Positions 54,871-64,000 of a stretch of 64,000 nt of DNA are shown here, one piece after another. This DNA comes from Chrysophaeum taylorii (Eukaryota; Sar; Pelagophyceae; Pelagomonadales; Pelagomonadaceae). Made by a program: the position numbers and the translations under genes. The stretch is from assembly GCA_029834535.1 (NCBI GenBank), contig JAQMWT010000260.1, forward strand, positions 1 through 64,000, given 5' to 3'. Under the pieces are notes generated by a model, which did not search any database, was not told the DNA's origin, and saw only the letters and a list, made by a program, of their open reading frames with translations. Numbering within the stretch: position 1 is the stretch's first letter; each line of letters starts with the position of its first letter.

Positions 54871-56379
54871 CGGTTTTGGTAAAACCAGCGACTCGCGTTT
54901 CATCGCCCATTTCACCCGCCACAACTAAGCTGTGCCTGTCAATTTTCCGCGTGCGCAGCTTTCGTGCTTCCTATGTGGTTGGATCGCTCATCTTCGGGAT
55001 CCTGGACCGCCGCTTCTTTGCTGTGTTATTCGGCTTCTTCGTCTACGGTATCAACACAATGTTGTGGTTCTCCTTCACGCACTATCGCTTTTTCGCCGCT
55101 TTTCTGACCTTTAAAATTCGGTTTTACTATCGACGTGAGTTCCGTGCTCAGACCCGCGACGCTATCAGCAATGTTCTTACGTGTCACTGCGACGCTATCT
55201 GCAACGTTCTTACGTGCCACAAGTGTTTTGCCACTATCGCAGATCGCCGCTTGCTCCTCCAACGTTGGCCCATATGGCAACTTCGTTCTTGCGAATGCGA
55301 AAACGGGCCACTTTCTTATCTGCCACAGCAGGCTGGCATACAGCAGCCTGGTCTACCCGTGTTGGTTCCTTACACCGCTGGCGCGTCCGAAGTCTTCCAT
55401 CTTCGCGTACAGGACGCGGTCGTGCCCATGGCCACTTGCTCGCGCCACAACAACCAAACACCCAACGTTCGCATCAACCCTGTTTACGCCTCTTTTTGCT
55501 TCAGCCGCCTCCGACCATCGTCATCACCTGGTCACCATACAACATATCTGACCAAAGGCACCGTTCTCATCATGCGTCTGGTACACCGCCATCATATATA
55601 CCAGCCTGTGTTTCCGCTATCTTTGCCCCGCTACGATTCTCAGTGGCCACAATCGTCTAACGCACGTCCTCCCAGGCACTTTTGTCGCTATTGTTCTTCA
55701 GACCTCGATTTTGCTGACAGTTTCGATTATCAGATTTCCCGCAATGTCAACCACCGAAGGAACTTCAACGTTGTTCTGACTCGAATCACGCTTCCCAGCT
55801 CTCGTCTACTGTTGCCCCATTGTCACCTGTTCCTGCTGTTGCCCGATTGTCACCTATTCTTCCGCTGTTGCCCCCTTGTCCCCTGTGTTTGATGAGAATG
55901 CGCCGGTTTCACTGGGTCTGATCACCCCATCACGTGAACTGACCATTCTACGAGCTCATGAACTCCGACGAACCAAAGAGAGAAAACAACAAAACGTGCA
56001 CAACAAAGTCGAGCCAACCAGAGCCGACAAAACAACAAGCATGCGAAACATAAAGCATGCAAAACAAAGTCGAGCCAAACGGAGCCGACCGCGCAAAGTC
56101 GACAAAAAGCGCACATTATTCAGAAACAAATGGAGAGCCAACTCAAACCCACAATACTGGCGTTTTACCACGCACTGTCGATTCTGTGTCATCTTGTCAT
56201 TCCCTTCGATTCTGTGTCCTCTTGTCCTTCTTCCCTGTACGTTAATTATTCTAGTTTTCGTTTGTTAGTTCATTATGTCTTCCTTCCCCTCTGTCTCGCC
56301 CAGCCCATCCAAATCCTGCCCGTCGGTTGCAAGCCCTTGCCAAAGAATATCATATGTTGTTCGCGTTCCTTCTACTTTT

Positions 56380-57806
56380 TCTGGCACCATCTGCCATTTG
56401 AAGTGGGTCCACCGCACGAAGTATGAATCTGGCCGCTTCAAATCGTACACTGCTCATCTCGTTGTCCGCGGTTACACCCAGGTTCACGGCATTGCTTACC
56501 ACGACACGTACCGTCCTGTAGATGTCATCTCTGCTTTCATACAAGCCCCTGTCGGACGTTGCTGTTCACGACTGGGATTTGCATAAGTTGGATGTCAACT
56601 CCGCTTTTATCCAAGTTCCCATTGGCGAAGACATCTATGTCTGGCCACCCGAAGGTTATGCTCCTCGCCAACCCACCGATGGTTTCAAAATCATTTACAC
56701 GCTCTGTCGCTCTTGGTATGGTTTGCAAACAAGCTTGTCGTAATTGGTGGCTTTATTTGGCACGCTTTCTCGTCAATGATTGTGGCTTCGTCCGCGGATC
56801 TGGTGACACTTGCAATTACAATGACACTTGCAATTACAAGCTCGTGCTTAATTCTACCGTTGTCCTACGTCTCGTTCTTGTCGTTGATGACCTTCTTGTG
56901 GCGCACCCTCGTCCTTGCCTTGGTCATTACCAAGCCTTCTTCCTCCGTTTCCGAACCTTCACTGATGTTAACGAGCTTGATCTGACCACTTACGTTGGTC
57001 TCTGCATTACGCGTGATCGCGCACAACCAGACTTGACTCCCGCTCCCAAAGTTCTTCCTCTTTCTGCGGCTGATTGTCATGCTCCTGGTTCTCCAGATCA
57101 CATCTTCATGGCGCGCATCCCTTTTCGTCGTATTGTTGGCTGTGTCCTATTTATCTCCATCATGACTCGCCCTGATATCACTTGGTCCATCATGACTCGC
57201 CCTGATATCACTTGGTCCGTCAATCAGTGTGCGCGTTTTTCCCACAATCCTGGTAAACCTCACTGGCACGCTTCATCTCACACTCTGCGTTATCTCAACG
57301 GTTCTCAGGATCTTGCCCTTATTCTTGGTCGCGATTCTACCCTTCGTCTCTGTGGTTATTCCGACTCCAGCTGGGCCGACGACCCTGCTGACCGCCACTC
57401 CACAACTGGTTTTTGTTTTCTCCTTGCTGGCTCTATGATCGCCTACTGCTCCCGCTCGCAGTACTTACTTGCTCGCTCTTCTTTTGAACCTGAATTGCTC
57501 GCTCTTTACGCCGCTACTGCTGAGCTCTCTTGGCTTCTCAAACTTTTTGATGACTTTGATCTCCCTCGTCACACCGTCCCAATGTATATCGATAATAGCA
57601 CCACCGCCACCCAAGTCCGTCTCCAATGTCTCACACGGCGCACCCGCCATCTTGACATTTACTTTTACAGCACCGCCGAATATCATCGCAACCACATCAT
57701 TAATCTCCAACACATTACTCGTCTTGACACCCTTAGCGATATTTTCACCCGCCGTACGGAAGCTCCTTCCTTCCTCCGGCTTCGTGCTCGTTACCTCACT
57801 TCGTGA
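56380..57806 (+). pseudogene. Copia reverse transcriptase and RNase H region
   Basis: The copia RT start is clear: HLKWVHRTKYESGRFKSYTA then HLVVRGYTQVHG (about 56392-56490, equivalent to the KARLVAKGFTQ block), with KLDVNSAFIQVPIGEDIYVW (about 56587-56646), VLVVDDLLVA (the YVDD-type region, about 56876-56905), and RNase H blocks LRLCGYSDSSWADDPADRHS, TTGFCFLLAGSMIAYCSRSQ, and ARSSFEPELLALYAATAELS (about 57343-57530). The end RRTRHLDIYFYSTAEYHRNH is the usual copia C-terminus. Fossil. Confidence 0.8.
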
Positions 57807-57960
57807 TCTTCGCCCTGATCTCTGTTGTTTTTCTTTCTTGCCACAATGCCTCTGTGACGTCTTCCTCAAAGCTTCTCCTCTGTGAGCGTCTCACTTACCC
57901 CTTTTTCCTTTTCCTTCTTTTTCCAGCACCTGTGTGAGGACCTCACTTACCCCTTTTTCC

Positions 57961-58978
57961 TTTTCCTTCTTTTCCAGCACCTGTGTCAAGCGACGAGTCA
58001 GGGCAGGGTTGCAGCCACGTAGCACCGTTAAACACTTGATCCCAACATTGAGACTTCTTATAGTGCCATAGGGTTTTTGCCCAAAATTTATGTGTACGTA
58101 AACCATGATCCCAAGAGCGACCACCCGGTCCTTGGTTACCTCGTGTTCTTTCTTTCTCTCTCTCTCTCTCTCGCGCGCGCGACTGTCGTTTGGCCGCCAC
58201 GTCAGGACCAAAAAATTATGGAGAAAAGAAATTTGGGAGCGTCGTCTCAAGACTCGTGTCTTTCTTTCTTCATCTCTTCTTTCTCCTTGCCCTCTTTGCG
58301 CCACGTCCTTCTTGCTCCTTCGACCATGTTTTCCTCTGCGCGCAACTCCTTCTAATAATAACGGACCTCCTGTCTGTCCAGACAGTGCTCTAGACGCCTT
58401 TTGATGCCAATCACAGCCTCCCGAGTGACTTTGCCATGGACGCATCCTCGATCACAAGTTCGGCTCAGAGTGAAGTGTGTTTCCGGAGGAAGTGAGCGAC
58501 GTTGTTGTCGGAAATGGAAAAAAGATCGAGGTTGAAGTGTGCTCGAGTGTGTCGCGATGGAAAAAGCTGTGCTCGAGTGTGTCGCGAAGGAAAAAAAAGC
58601 CCGGCGATGTTTTGCGACGGCGCGTAGGTGGCAAAGCGGCTTGGACAGCGTAGAGAAGGCGGCGAATGGAGATGTGGGAAAGGACCTCACCGCACCTCAC
58701 CGCACCACACCGCACCGCACCGCACCGCACCTACAGCCGGGGGGCTGTAGCACGCCCGTGTCGTACGACGACAGTAGAGATAGAAAAAAATCTGAATTAG
58801 GGTTAGTACTCCCTATTATAGGGTTAGTTTTCCACCTTTTGATTTAATTAGAAAACGCTGTGTTTATTCACACCGGCTGTCCTCGATTAAGAGACAGATT
58901 CGAGGCTAGACTACCACTGTTTTTCTCACGCTCTGCTGCTGAAGGGTAACACAGTTGTGATTACTGTTCTCTAGGTAT
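57961..58978. other. Region between the copia relic and the next LTR element
   Basis: It contains a CTTACCCCTTTTTCC-type segment duplicated in tandem (about 57890-57980), the segment shared with about 2090 (58093-58122), a (CT)n run at about 58145-58172, a GTGCTCGAGTGTGTCGCG direct repeat (about 58541 and 58571), and an ACCGC-rich tandem repeat at about 58688-58730. The 5' LTR of the element starting at 59 kb probably lies in its right part, but cannot be fixed because the 3' LTR is outside the window. Confidence 0.4.
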
Positions 58979-59047
58979 TGGACACCAGAGCTTCAGGATT
59001 TATTTCCAGACAAGCCCCGCTCACTGACGTTCCTGAACCCAAGCAAA

Positions 59048-61260
59048 ATGCCAACCAATCAAGAACTACTCCAGAAGGAGATGAAAGAACAAGAAGTTCG
59101 TTTCAAAAGAGACTTGGAACAACAAGCTCGAGCGTACGAAGCTCGGCATAAACAAGAGATGCAAGACCAAGAAACTCGCTTGATGGCTCGAATAAGTGCG
59201 TTGGCCACCCAAGTCCAAGCCAAGCAACGCAGGGGACACCACCACCTGCCGTCGCTGCTGCGGCGTCGCCTCCCACTCCGGCTCAACAAGATCCCAAGTC
59301 CAAGGTCAACACCTTTAGTGACCCCCCTAGCGCCGTCCTCAAGTCGATGGACAACGCTCAAGTCACACCCCAGATGCTTTCATTTCGCGTCATGCAATTG
59401 TTCGTCGAACATCTGATGCCGGAAACAGGCATAACTCAGTACTTCCTACAGGGCTTCTACACGTGGGAATCCGTCCTGCGCGGATCTAACGATCTCGCTG
59501 ACGCTCTCCTAAGCCACTGCATCGACGAATACGACAAGGACCCCGACAACCACTCTACCGCCGGGAACACGCCAGATTTCCAAGGCCGTTACGTCTACTA
59601 CAAGGGTGTCTACCGCAAGTTCGGCAAGCACTTCCTGGAAAACGTCTACGACACAAAACTCCAAGAACTCAAAGACCAAGACAAGGACCCAACCGATATG
59701 ACAAAAGGCAAGTTATATCCAATTACTCAACCCCATCTCCAAGGAAAAGAAGCCGACTTCATCGTATATCTCCGCGAGACTGTACACCCCCTATTTCGCC
59801 GTTTCCTACATGCCGGTAGCGACTCCGTCAAGCACCCAGCATACGACGAAATCGATGCACTCGGATCCTCCTACCCGACGTGACTCGAATTTGTGCTTCA
59901 AGTTCGCCTCGCACTCGACAAGCACACGGGCCAGAACCACATCCACCATGCGCATTATGTTTACATTGCCTTTCTGGACACGCCGTTCAACCCTGAAATC
60001 CATGAGCCAGCTCACTACATCGACTACATGCGTCATGTCCAGCAACAACTGCGCCAGATCACCACGGACGCTTCTCTCCAACTTCCCGACGACAAGATCC
60101 TCGAAGAAATTCACCAAATTCTCCGCTTCAAGTACCCCCCAAGCTTGCTTGACTCCCGCGCCCCAACACACATCAAGGGCTTTGCACGTCTTGCTAACTG
60201 TCTGCGCAATCCCAACGACTCGCTGTTACTCGACGAAGACAAGGAAGCCATCCACCACATCCACCACCTTCCTAAGCTTATCGCTCGCATCTCTGTCATT
60301 TCGACGTTTGAGCGCAACTTTTGGGCTCACCTCAAGCCTCACCCAACTCTCAACTTCATGCTTTTGCGCTTCGTTACGGACTTTGCTCGTCTGCCAACAA
60401 AGGACAAAGACAACCCCCGCTTTCGTTCCCGCCGTCACGGTCTCCACCTCACCGAAGACGATGATGACACCTCTCCCTCTGAAGAACACGACACCCCACC
60501 GGACCCCGTCGAAGACGCCGACCCCGTCGCTGTTTTTCTCACGGAGGCCAATCTTGATCAAGAGGAAGACAATGACCTTATTCACCAACTCCACGCCTAC
60601 CGCAAGAAGCAAATTTCGCGGCACGTCAAAAAGCCCCCTCCAGGCAAAATGCCTCCTAATCCTCGCTCCCCGTCTTACTACGACGTCAATGACAGTCCTA
60701 AGCCCAAGGCCACCCCTGTCACCCCACCGAAGAACAAGCACCGTCCCCGCGCTCCTCCTGTCACCCCTGACAAACGCGAGCACCCACATCTTCGCAAGGT
60801 CACCTTCCCCACACAACCTCATCCACCCAAACCATCCACTCCCGACCAACGCTTCAAGGTCCCCCTTCGTGAAGTCCGTCGCAAGCTCCAAACCATACGG
60901 AATCTTAGCCAAGCCGGTCGCCAACATACGTCCAGCTCCGAGCGTATGAACAAGCTCAAGCTCATCAACCTCATCACCACCATTTCCGATGAGATACTTC
61001 TTTCTGAAGCCGAAAACGACGCCGCCGAATTTCTCCAGATGTTAACGTCCGATCCCCAAGACGATCAACCTGATGAGGGCGAAGCCGAAACCGATGAACA
61101 AGACGACAACGGACACCTCGGTTTCTATGACGACAACGGTCAGATAAACCTCTACGACGATACCGTTCCCGAAACCAATGATGAAGATGACTCCGCCGAA
61201 GACTACGCCAAACGCCACAGTGACTACATGCGTGCTCTCCATCAGAGTCGGCTTTTTCGC
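59048..61260 (+). pseudogene. gag region of the copia-like element
   Basis: It starts at ATG with a Glu/Gln/Arg-rich probable coiled coil (NQELLQKEMKEQEVRFKRDL, about 59052-59115, continuing to 59230). A capsid-like middle follows (LPETGITQYF-type and DDKILEEIHQILRFKYPPSL, about 60095-60150). The end is a long Pro/Asp/Lys-rich region with RKVTFPTQPHPPKPST (about 60795-60842) and a very acidic end (about 61060-61230). Length (about 700 codons) exceeds usual copia gag. No zinc knuckle was recognised. Fossil. Confidence 0.5.
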
Positions 61261-61454
61261 TGATGGTTGCTGACGACGCCTGTGCCGCCAACCACACTTT
61301 ACTTCATCAGGTACCAAACCGCCAGATGACGAATTTCCCGACCTCATCAACTATTTCCACAAGAGTCGCAGATTTTCTTTGTGCAGCTTACACCCCAGAA
61401 AAGACCTCAAAGAAGACTAGCTCACTGCACGGATGCAATGGCCCCGGCACTGAA

Positions 61455-61600
61455 ACCTCATTGATTGACGGTGGCGCATCTTTTTGCTTTACGCGCACAA
61501 TTCAAAATTTTGTTCCCGAGACCATACGCCGAATTCCCGAACACACCATTCATATGGGACGAGGCACCCTCACCAGCCACTTCAGCTCTGCATGTACAAG
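61455..61600 (+). pseudogene. Aspartic protease region of the copia-like element
   Basis: TSLIDGGASFCFTRTIQNFV (61455-61515) matches the retropepsin active-site loop of LTR elements (a hydrophobic stretch, D-x-G-A-S, then an aromatic), followed by IRRIPEHTIHMGRGTL. It sits between gag and methyltransferase. Confidence 0.65.
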
Positions 61601-61929
61601 CAACCGACCCACCCCTGCCCCACGAGCCCTACCTTTATGAGCTTCTCACGTCCTCAACCTCAGACCCCCACGATTATGCGACACTTCTAGGAAAGACCGC
61701 CGTTGTACTCGCCACTCGCAAACCCAACGGCCTGTTGTCCCTGCCATCCCATCCCCGGCAAACATTCGCCACTGTGGTTAGCTTTCACACACGAAAACGA
61801 ATGTCACTCCACGATGAGATTGCTCACATCACACGTCATGTCGCAAAGACACGCTCACAATCGCACACGTTTGAATTCGCGAAGTTACAAAACCATTCCA
61901 TGTATCTTACCGAACTGCTCAACCTCCAA

Positions 61930-63560
61930 CATCCTGTCGTCCACTACGCCTTCAATGGCTCCGCAGGCCTCTCTGTGCAAACACAAACCCCTCTGCTCAA
62001 AACAGCCATTATTGCAGGCGGACTTCACCAGGAGGGTTTCGACACCTTTCGCAAACTATTCGACAAACGCCTAACTGTCGTAGTTACCTGCGAAATCAAC
62101 GATATCTTGCGCACCCGTGCGCAACACCTCTTTCCGCACGCCACGCACTATGCGGACACCTGCAAAATCAACGATATCTTGCGCACCCGTGCGCAACACC
62201 TCTCAGTGTCATGAAAGAACACGGCGGTTATGACCCTCCGGTCACCGCCGACCTCTTCGTCACCGAGCAACTCCGCTTCGTTCGTTGCACGCTCCCGACT
62301 TATACCATTGTCGAGAACGTACCTCCCAACCCCCGAACTCACCACGAGTATGCTCAACTCGCCAAAGGTTATCAGCGCTTAGGCTACTTCCGCCACTCCG
62401 GCGTCTACAATGCCTCTGCTTTTGGTGACGTCATCAGCAAGACACGCTATCTCGCTGTGTATGCCCGGCACCCGCTCACCGGCTACAACCTCGAGAAAAC
62501 CGCCTCTCCTTGGTTAACCTCGCCTCCGAGCATGGTTCCTCTCCTGGACCCCAGTCACAACATCCCTGACGATCTCTGGATCGCCAAACCCGCCCTTCGT
62601 GGTACAGTGCCCCGCTCCACATTGGACTACTACCAGCACAAGGCTACCTACTCCTACAAGCCCGCCAACGCCTCGAAACTCTCGATTTCCGAAAATGCCC
62701 GCATCTGCCAAATGCTCGCACGTCTCACCAAGCCCTTCACGGATCTCGGTCTAGATGCCGACGGCACCCCCTACGCCGTGATGGCGTCCATATCCCACCT
62801 CCTGGTTTTCACGCTCATGCACAACCATTTGTCGCAACACCCCACTCTCGCCGCTTGGAACACCATCCGCTGTTTTCATGCCTCCGAGTCTCAATGTGCT
62901 TACCATTCGGATGGAGCCATCACCGGCACCGCCGCTACTGCCGTCGCATGTGGATACTTCTCGCGCGCCTCCCTCACCCTACATTCCAGGCCCCCTCAGA
63001 TTTTGGACTGTTCCCATCAACCCGCAGTCTTCTCCCCAACGCACTCCTTTTCCCTGGATGTTCCCAAGGGCACCGCCTTTCTGGTCGTCGCTTACACCAC
63101 CTCCTTGGCCGCCGCTCACAGCTGTTCGCGCCCGTCCACTTGGGTCCACTATATGAATCGTTCGCATCCTGGCTTTGCCGCGATCGACTCACAAGGGCGA
63201 ATTGCTCTCGATGACCCCAAGGGACTCATTATGTCCAAAGCACGTCCCACTTACGCGGACTATGTCGGCCACATCGGAGACACGCTTCAGAAGAGCACCA
63301 AGTGCTACTCGGTCACTGGCTCGTACCCCACCAACACGAGCTACTCCAATGCCTTGCTGCTGATCTCTCCAGACCACATTCGTTACGCGACCCTCAACGA
63401 AATCGCAAAATTTGGACACCACTCGGACCCGGAACTGCTCCGCCTGTTCAAACAGCACCCGCCGTACTTCGCGTTCAAGGCACTGGCCAACGCCGTCCCG
63501 CACCACATGTTGCAGGCAAAGTACAGCGCTGTCCTCGCATTCCACGAATCGCACCACCAC
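61930..63560 (+). pseudogene. Cytosine-C5 DNA methyltransferase region of the copia-like element
   Basis: Ordered C5-methyltransferase motifs: VVHYAFNGSAGLSV (motif I position, about 61936-61977), VVTCEINDILRTRAQHLFPH (motif II, about 62083-62140), YTIVENVPPN (motif VI with the ENV triad, 62301-62330), and FGDVISKTRYLAVYA (motif VIII, about 62421-62465). A long target-recognition-like region follows, then RYATLNEIAKFGHHSD (motif IX, about 63383-63430) and ALANAVPHHMLQAKYSAV (motif X, NAVP at 63489-63500). The sequence differs strongly from the gypsy-borne enzyme at 30.2 kb, so the two look like separate lineages. The expected role of the family is SAM-dependent cytosine methylation of DNA. 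Fossil. Confidence 0.75.
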
Positions 63561-64000
63561 GTGAACCTTCACGTCGAATGGGCCACGATACGCCATGGCA
63601 TCCCCAGCCCCGGAGACATCAACCAGGTTGCAGAATTCTTCTCGGCCATCTCCAGCCGTCTCTTAGCAGAGGAAGACCTGAACCTCACCTCCCTCTTCAA
63701 TGCCGTTGCAGATGCTCACCATGATGCGATCCGCAAACCAAGCAAATCGACAAACCTCGAGACGCTTCTTGCCGAGGCAACCGTTGCTAAAATCCGAGTC
63801 GACAAGCGACCCAGCCCCCCCAGCGCTTCGACTGCTGCTCTGCCTCCCTTGCACCAGCCCGGCACCATTCAGCACGCCAAAAGAGTGCTTTTGGTCACTC
63901 GCTGGCACCGCATACACCACCAGCAACCCGAGATTCTTCGCCGCACGATTGCCGCTAATGTAACGAATCTCCGCCCAGGTGATGATCGGTATCTGCAAGA

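Larger units (their letters stand above)
53251..57960 (+). mobile_element. Ty1/copia-type LTR retroelement (fossil, heavily decayed)
   Basis: The 5' end shows a short LTR-like stretch from TGTGAGGAAG to about 53344 (ending CA), then TGGTAGCAGGTG, similar to the initiator-tRNA primer site. A gag-like lead (SSIAIKDSKLSQKLDAFSRA, about 53450-53510) follows, and a zinc-knuckle-like CFLCGWIAHLRD near 54966-55001. A copia-type RT/RNase H lies at about 56380-57806. The RT after the integrase position, and the RT sequence itself, place it in Ty1/copia. A TGTGAGGACCTCACTTACCCC segment near 57932 resembles the LTR start, but the rest diverges, so the 3' limit is uncertain. Many breaks; probably old. 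A 36-bp minisatellite sits at about 54650-54870. Confidence 0.65.
58979..64000 (+). mobile_element. Copia-like LTR element with gag, protease and DNA methyltransferase, 5' part (fossil)
   Basis: TGGACACCAGAGC at 58979-58991 resembles the initiator-tRNA primer site (TGGTATCAGAGC). The plus strand then carries a long gag region (about 59048-61260), an aspartic protease (about 61455-61600), and a cytosine-C5 DNA methyltransferase (about 61930-63560). The sequence reaches the window end before any integrase or RT is seen. The protease motif style suggests Ty1/copia, but without the RT this is tentative. The frame is largely open with a handful of breaks, so it looks younger than the copia relic upstream yet is still broken. 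Confidence 0.65.

Noticed and set aside
57880-58000. 3' LTR of the copia relic
   Set aside because: Only the first two dozen bases resemble the 5' copy at 53251. The rest differs, so it is noted as uncertain and not listed as an LTR.

Overview
The window looks like nuclear DNA of a single-celled eukaryote, most likely an alga or other protist. A pelagophyte-like stramenopile is my best guess, but the sequence does not prove it. The reasons are: an organellar-type RNA-binding protein family built from 37-residue repeats plus a RAP domain; an HMG-box gene whose reading frame closes only if two GT-AG introns of 39 and 42 nt are removed; many eukaryotic transposons (Helitron, hAT, PIF/Harbinger, Ty3/gypsy, Ty1/copia); and no bacterial operons.

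Layout. 0-2 kb: two head-to-tail copies of a Helitron 3' end carrying the last part of a PIF1-like helicase; further copies lie at 18.4-19.4 kb and, inverted, at 47.8-48.8 kb. 3.8-5.2 kb: a decayed hAT-type transposase. 5.2-7.8 kb: a DNA transposon with 16-bp inverted ends and a SINE-like insert that has its own 13-bp target duplication. 8-23 kb: GC-rich sequence with many short coding-like stretches that change frame often; the clear gene here is the HMG-box gene at 17.2-17.5 kb. 11.2-12.0 and 24.3-25.5 kb: inverted hAT 3' ends. 25.7-35.6 kb: a broken Ty3/gypsy element. 35.6-41.1 kb: two broken RAP-gene relatives, a PIF/Harbinger transposase fragment and a palindromic satellite. 41.9-47.6 kb: two neighbouring hAT copies. 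48.8-52.5 kb: an intact 1,212-residue repeat-RAP gene, the best gene in the window. 52.7-58 kb: nested hAT ends and a decayed Ty1/copia element. 59-64 kb: the 5' part of another, copia-like LTR element that runs off the window.

The most striking observation is that two different LTR retroelements each carry a cytosine-C5 DNA methyltransferase domain just downstream of the protease. In the gypsy element the order is gag-protease-methyltransferase-RT-RNase H-integrase. In the element at 59 kb it is gag-protease-methyltransferase, then the window ends. Retroelement-borne cytosine methyltransferases have been reported in dinoflagellates (Symbiodinium) and a charophyte alga (Klebsormidium); finding two unlike versions within 64 kb suggests repeated capture of this function.

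The RAP family makes a second story. One intact member has 23 clear repeats plus a degenerate one, with signs of block duplication. Three relatives nearby have roughly four, two and zero repeats, a visible series of array collapse. The intact gene is bracketed by inverted pieces of copia and hAT elements. All statements come from reading the sequence; family names rest on motif recognition, not on database searches.
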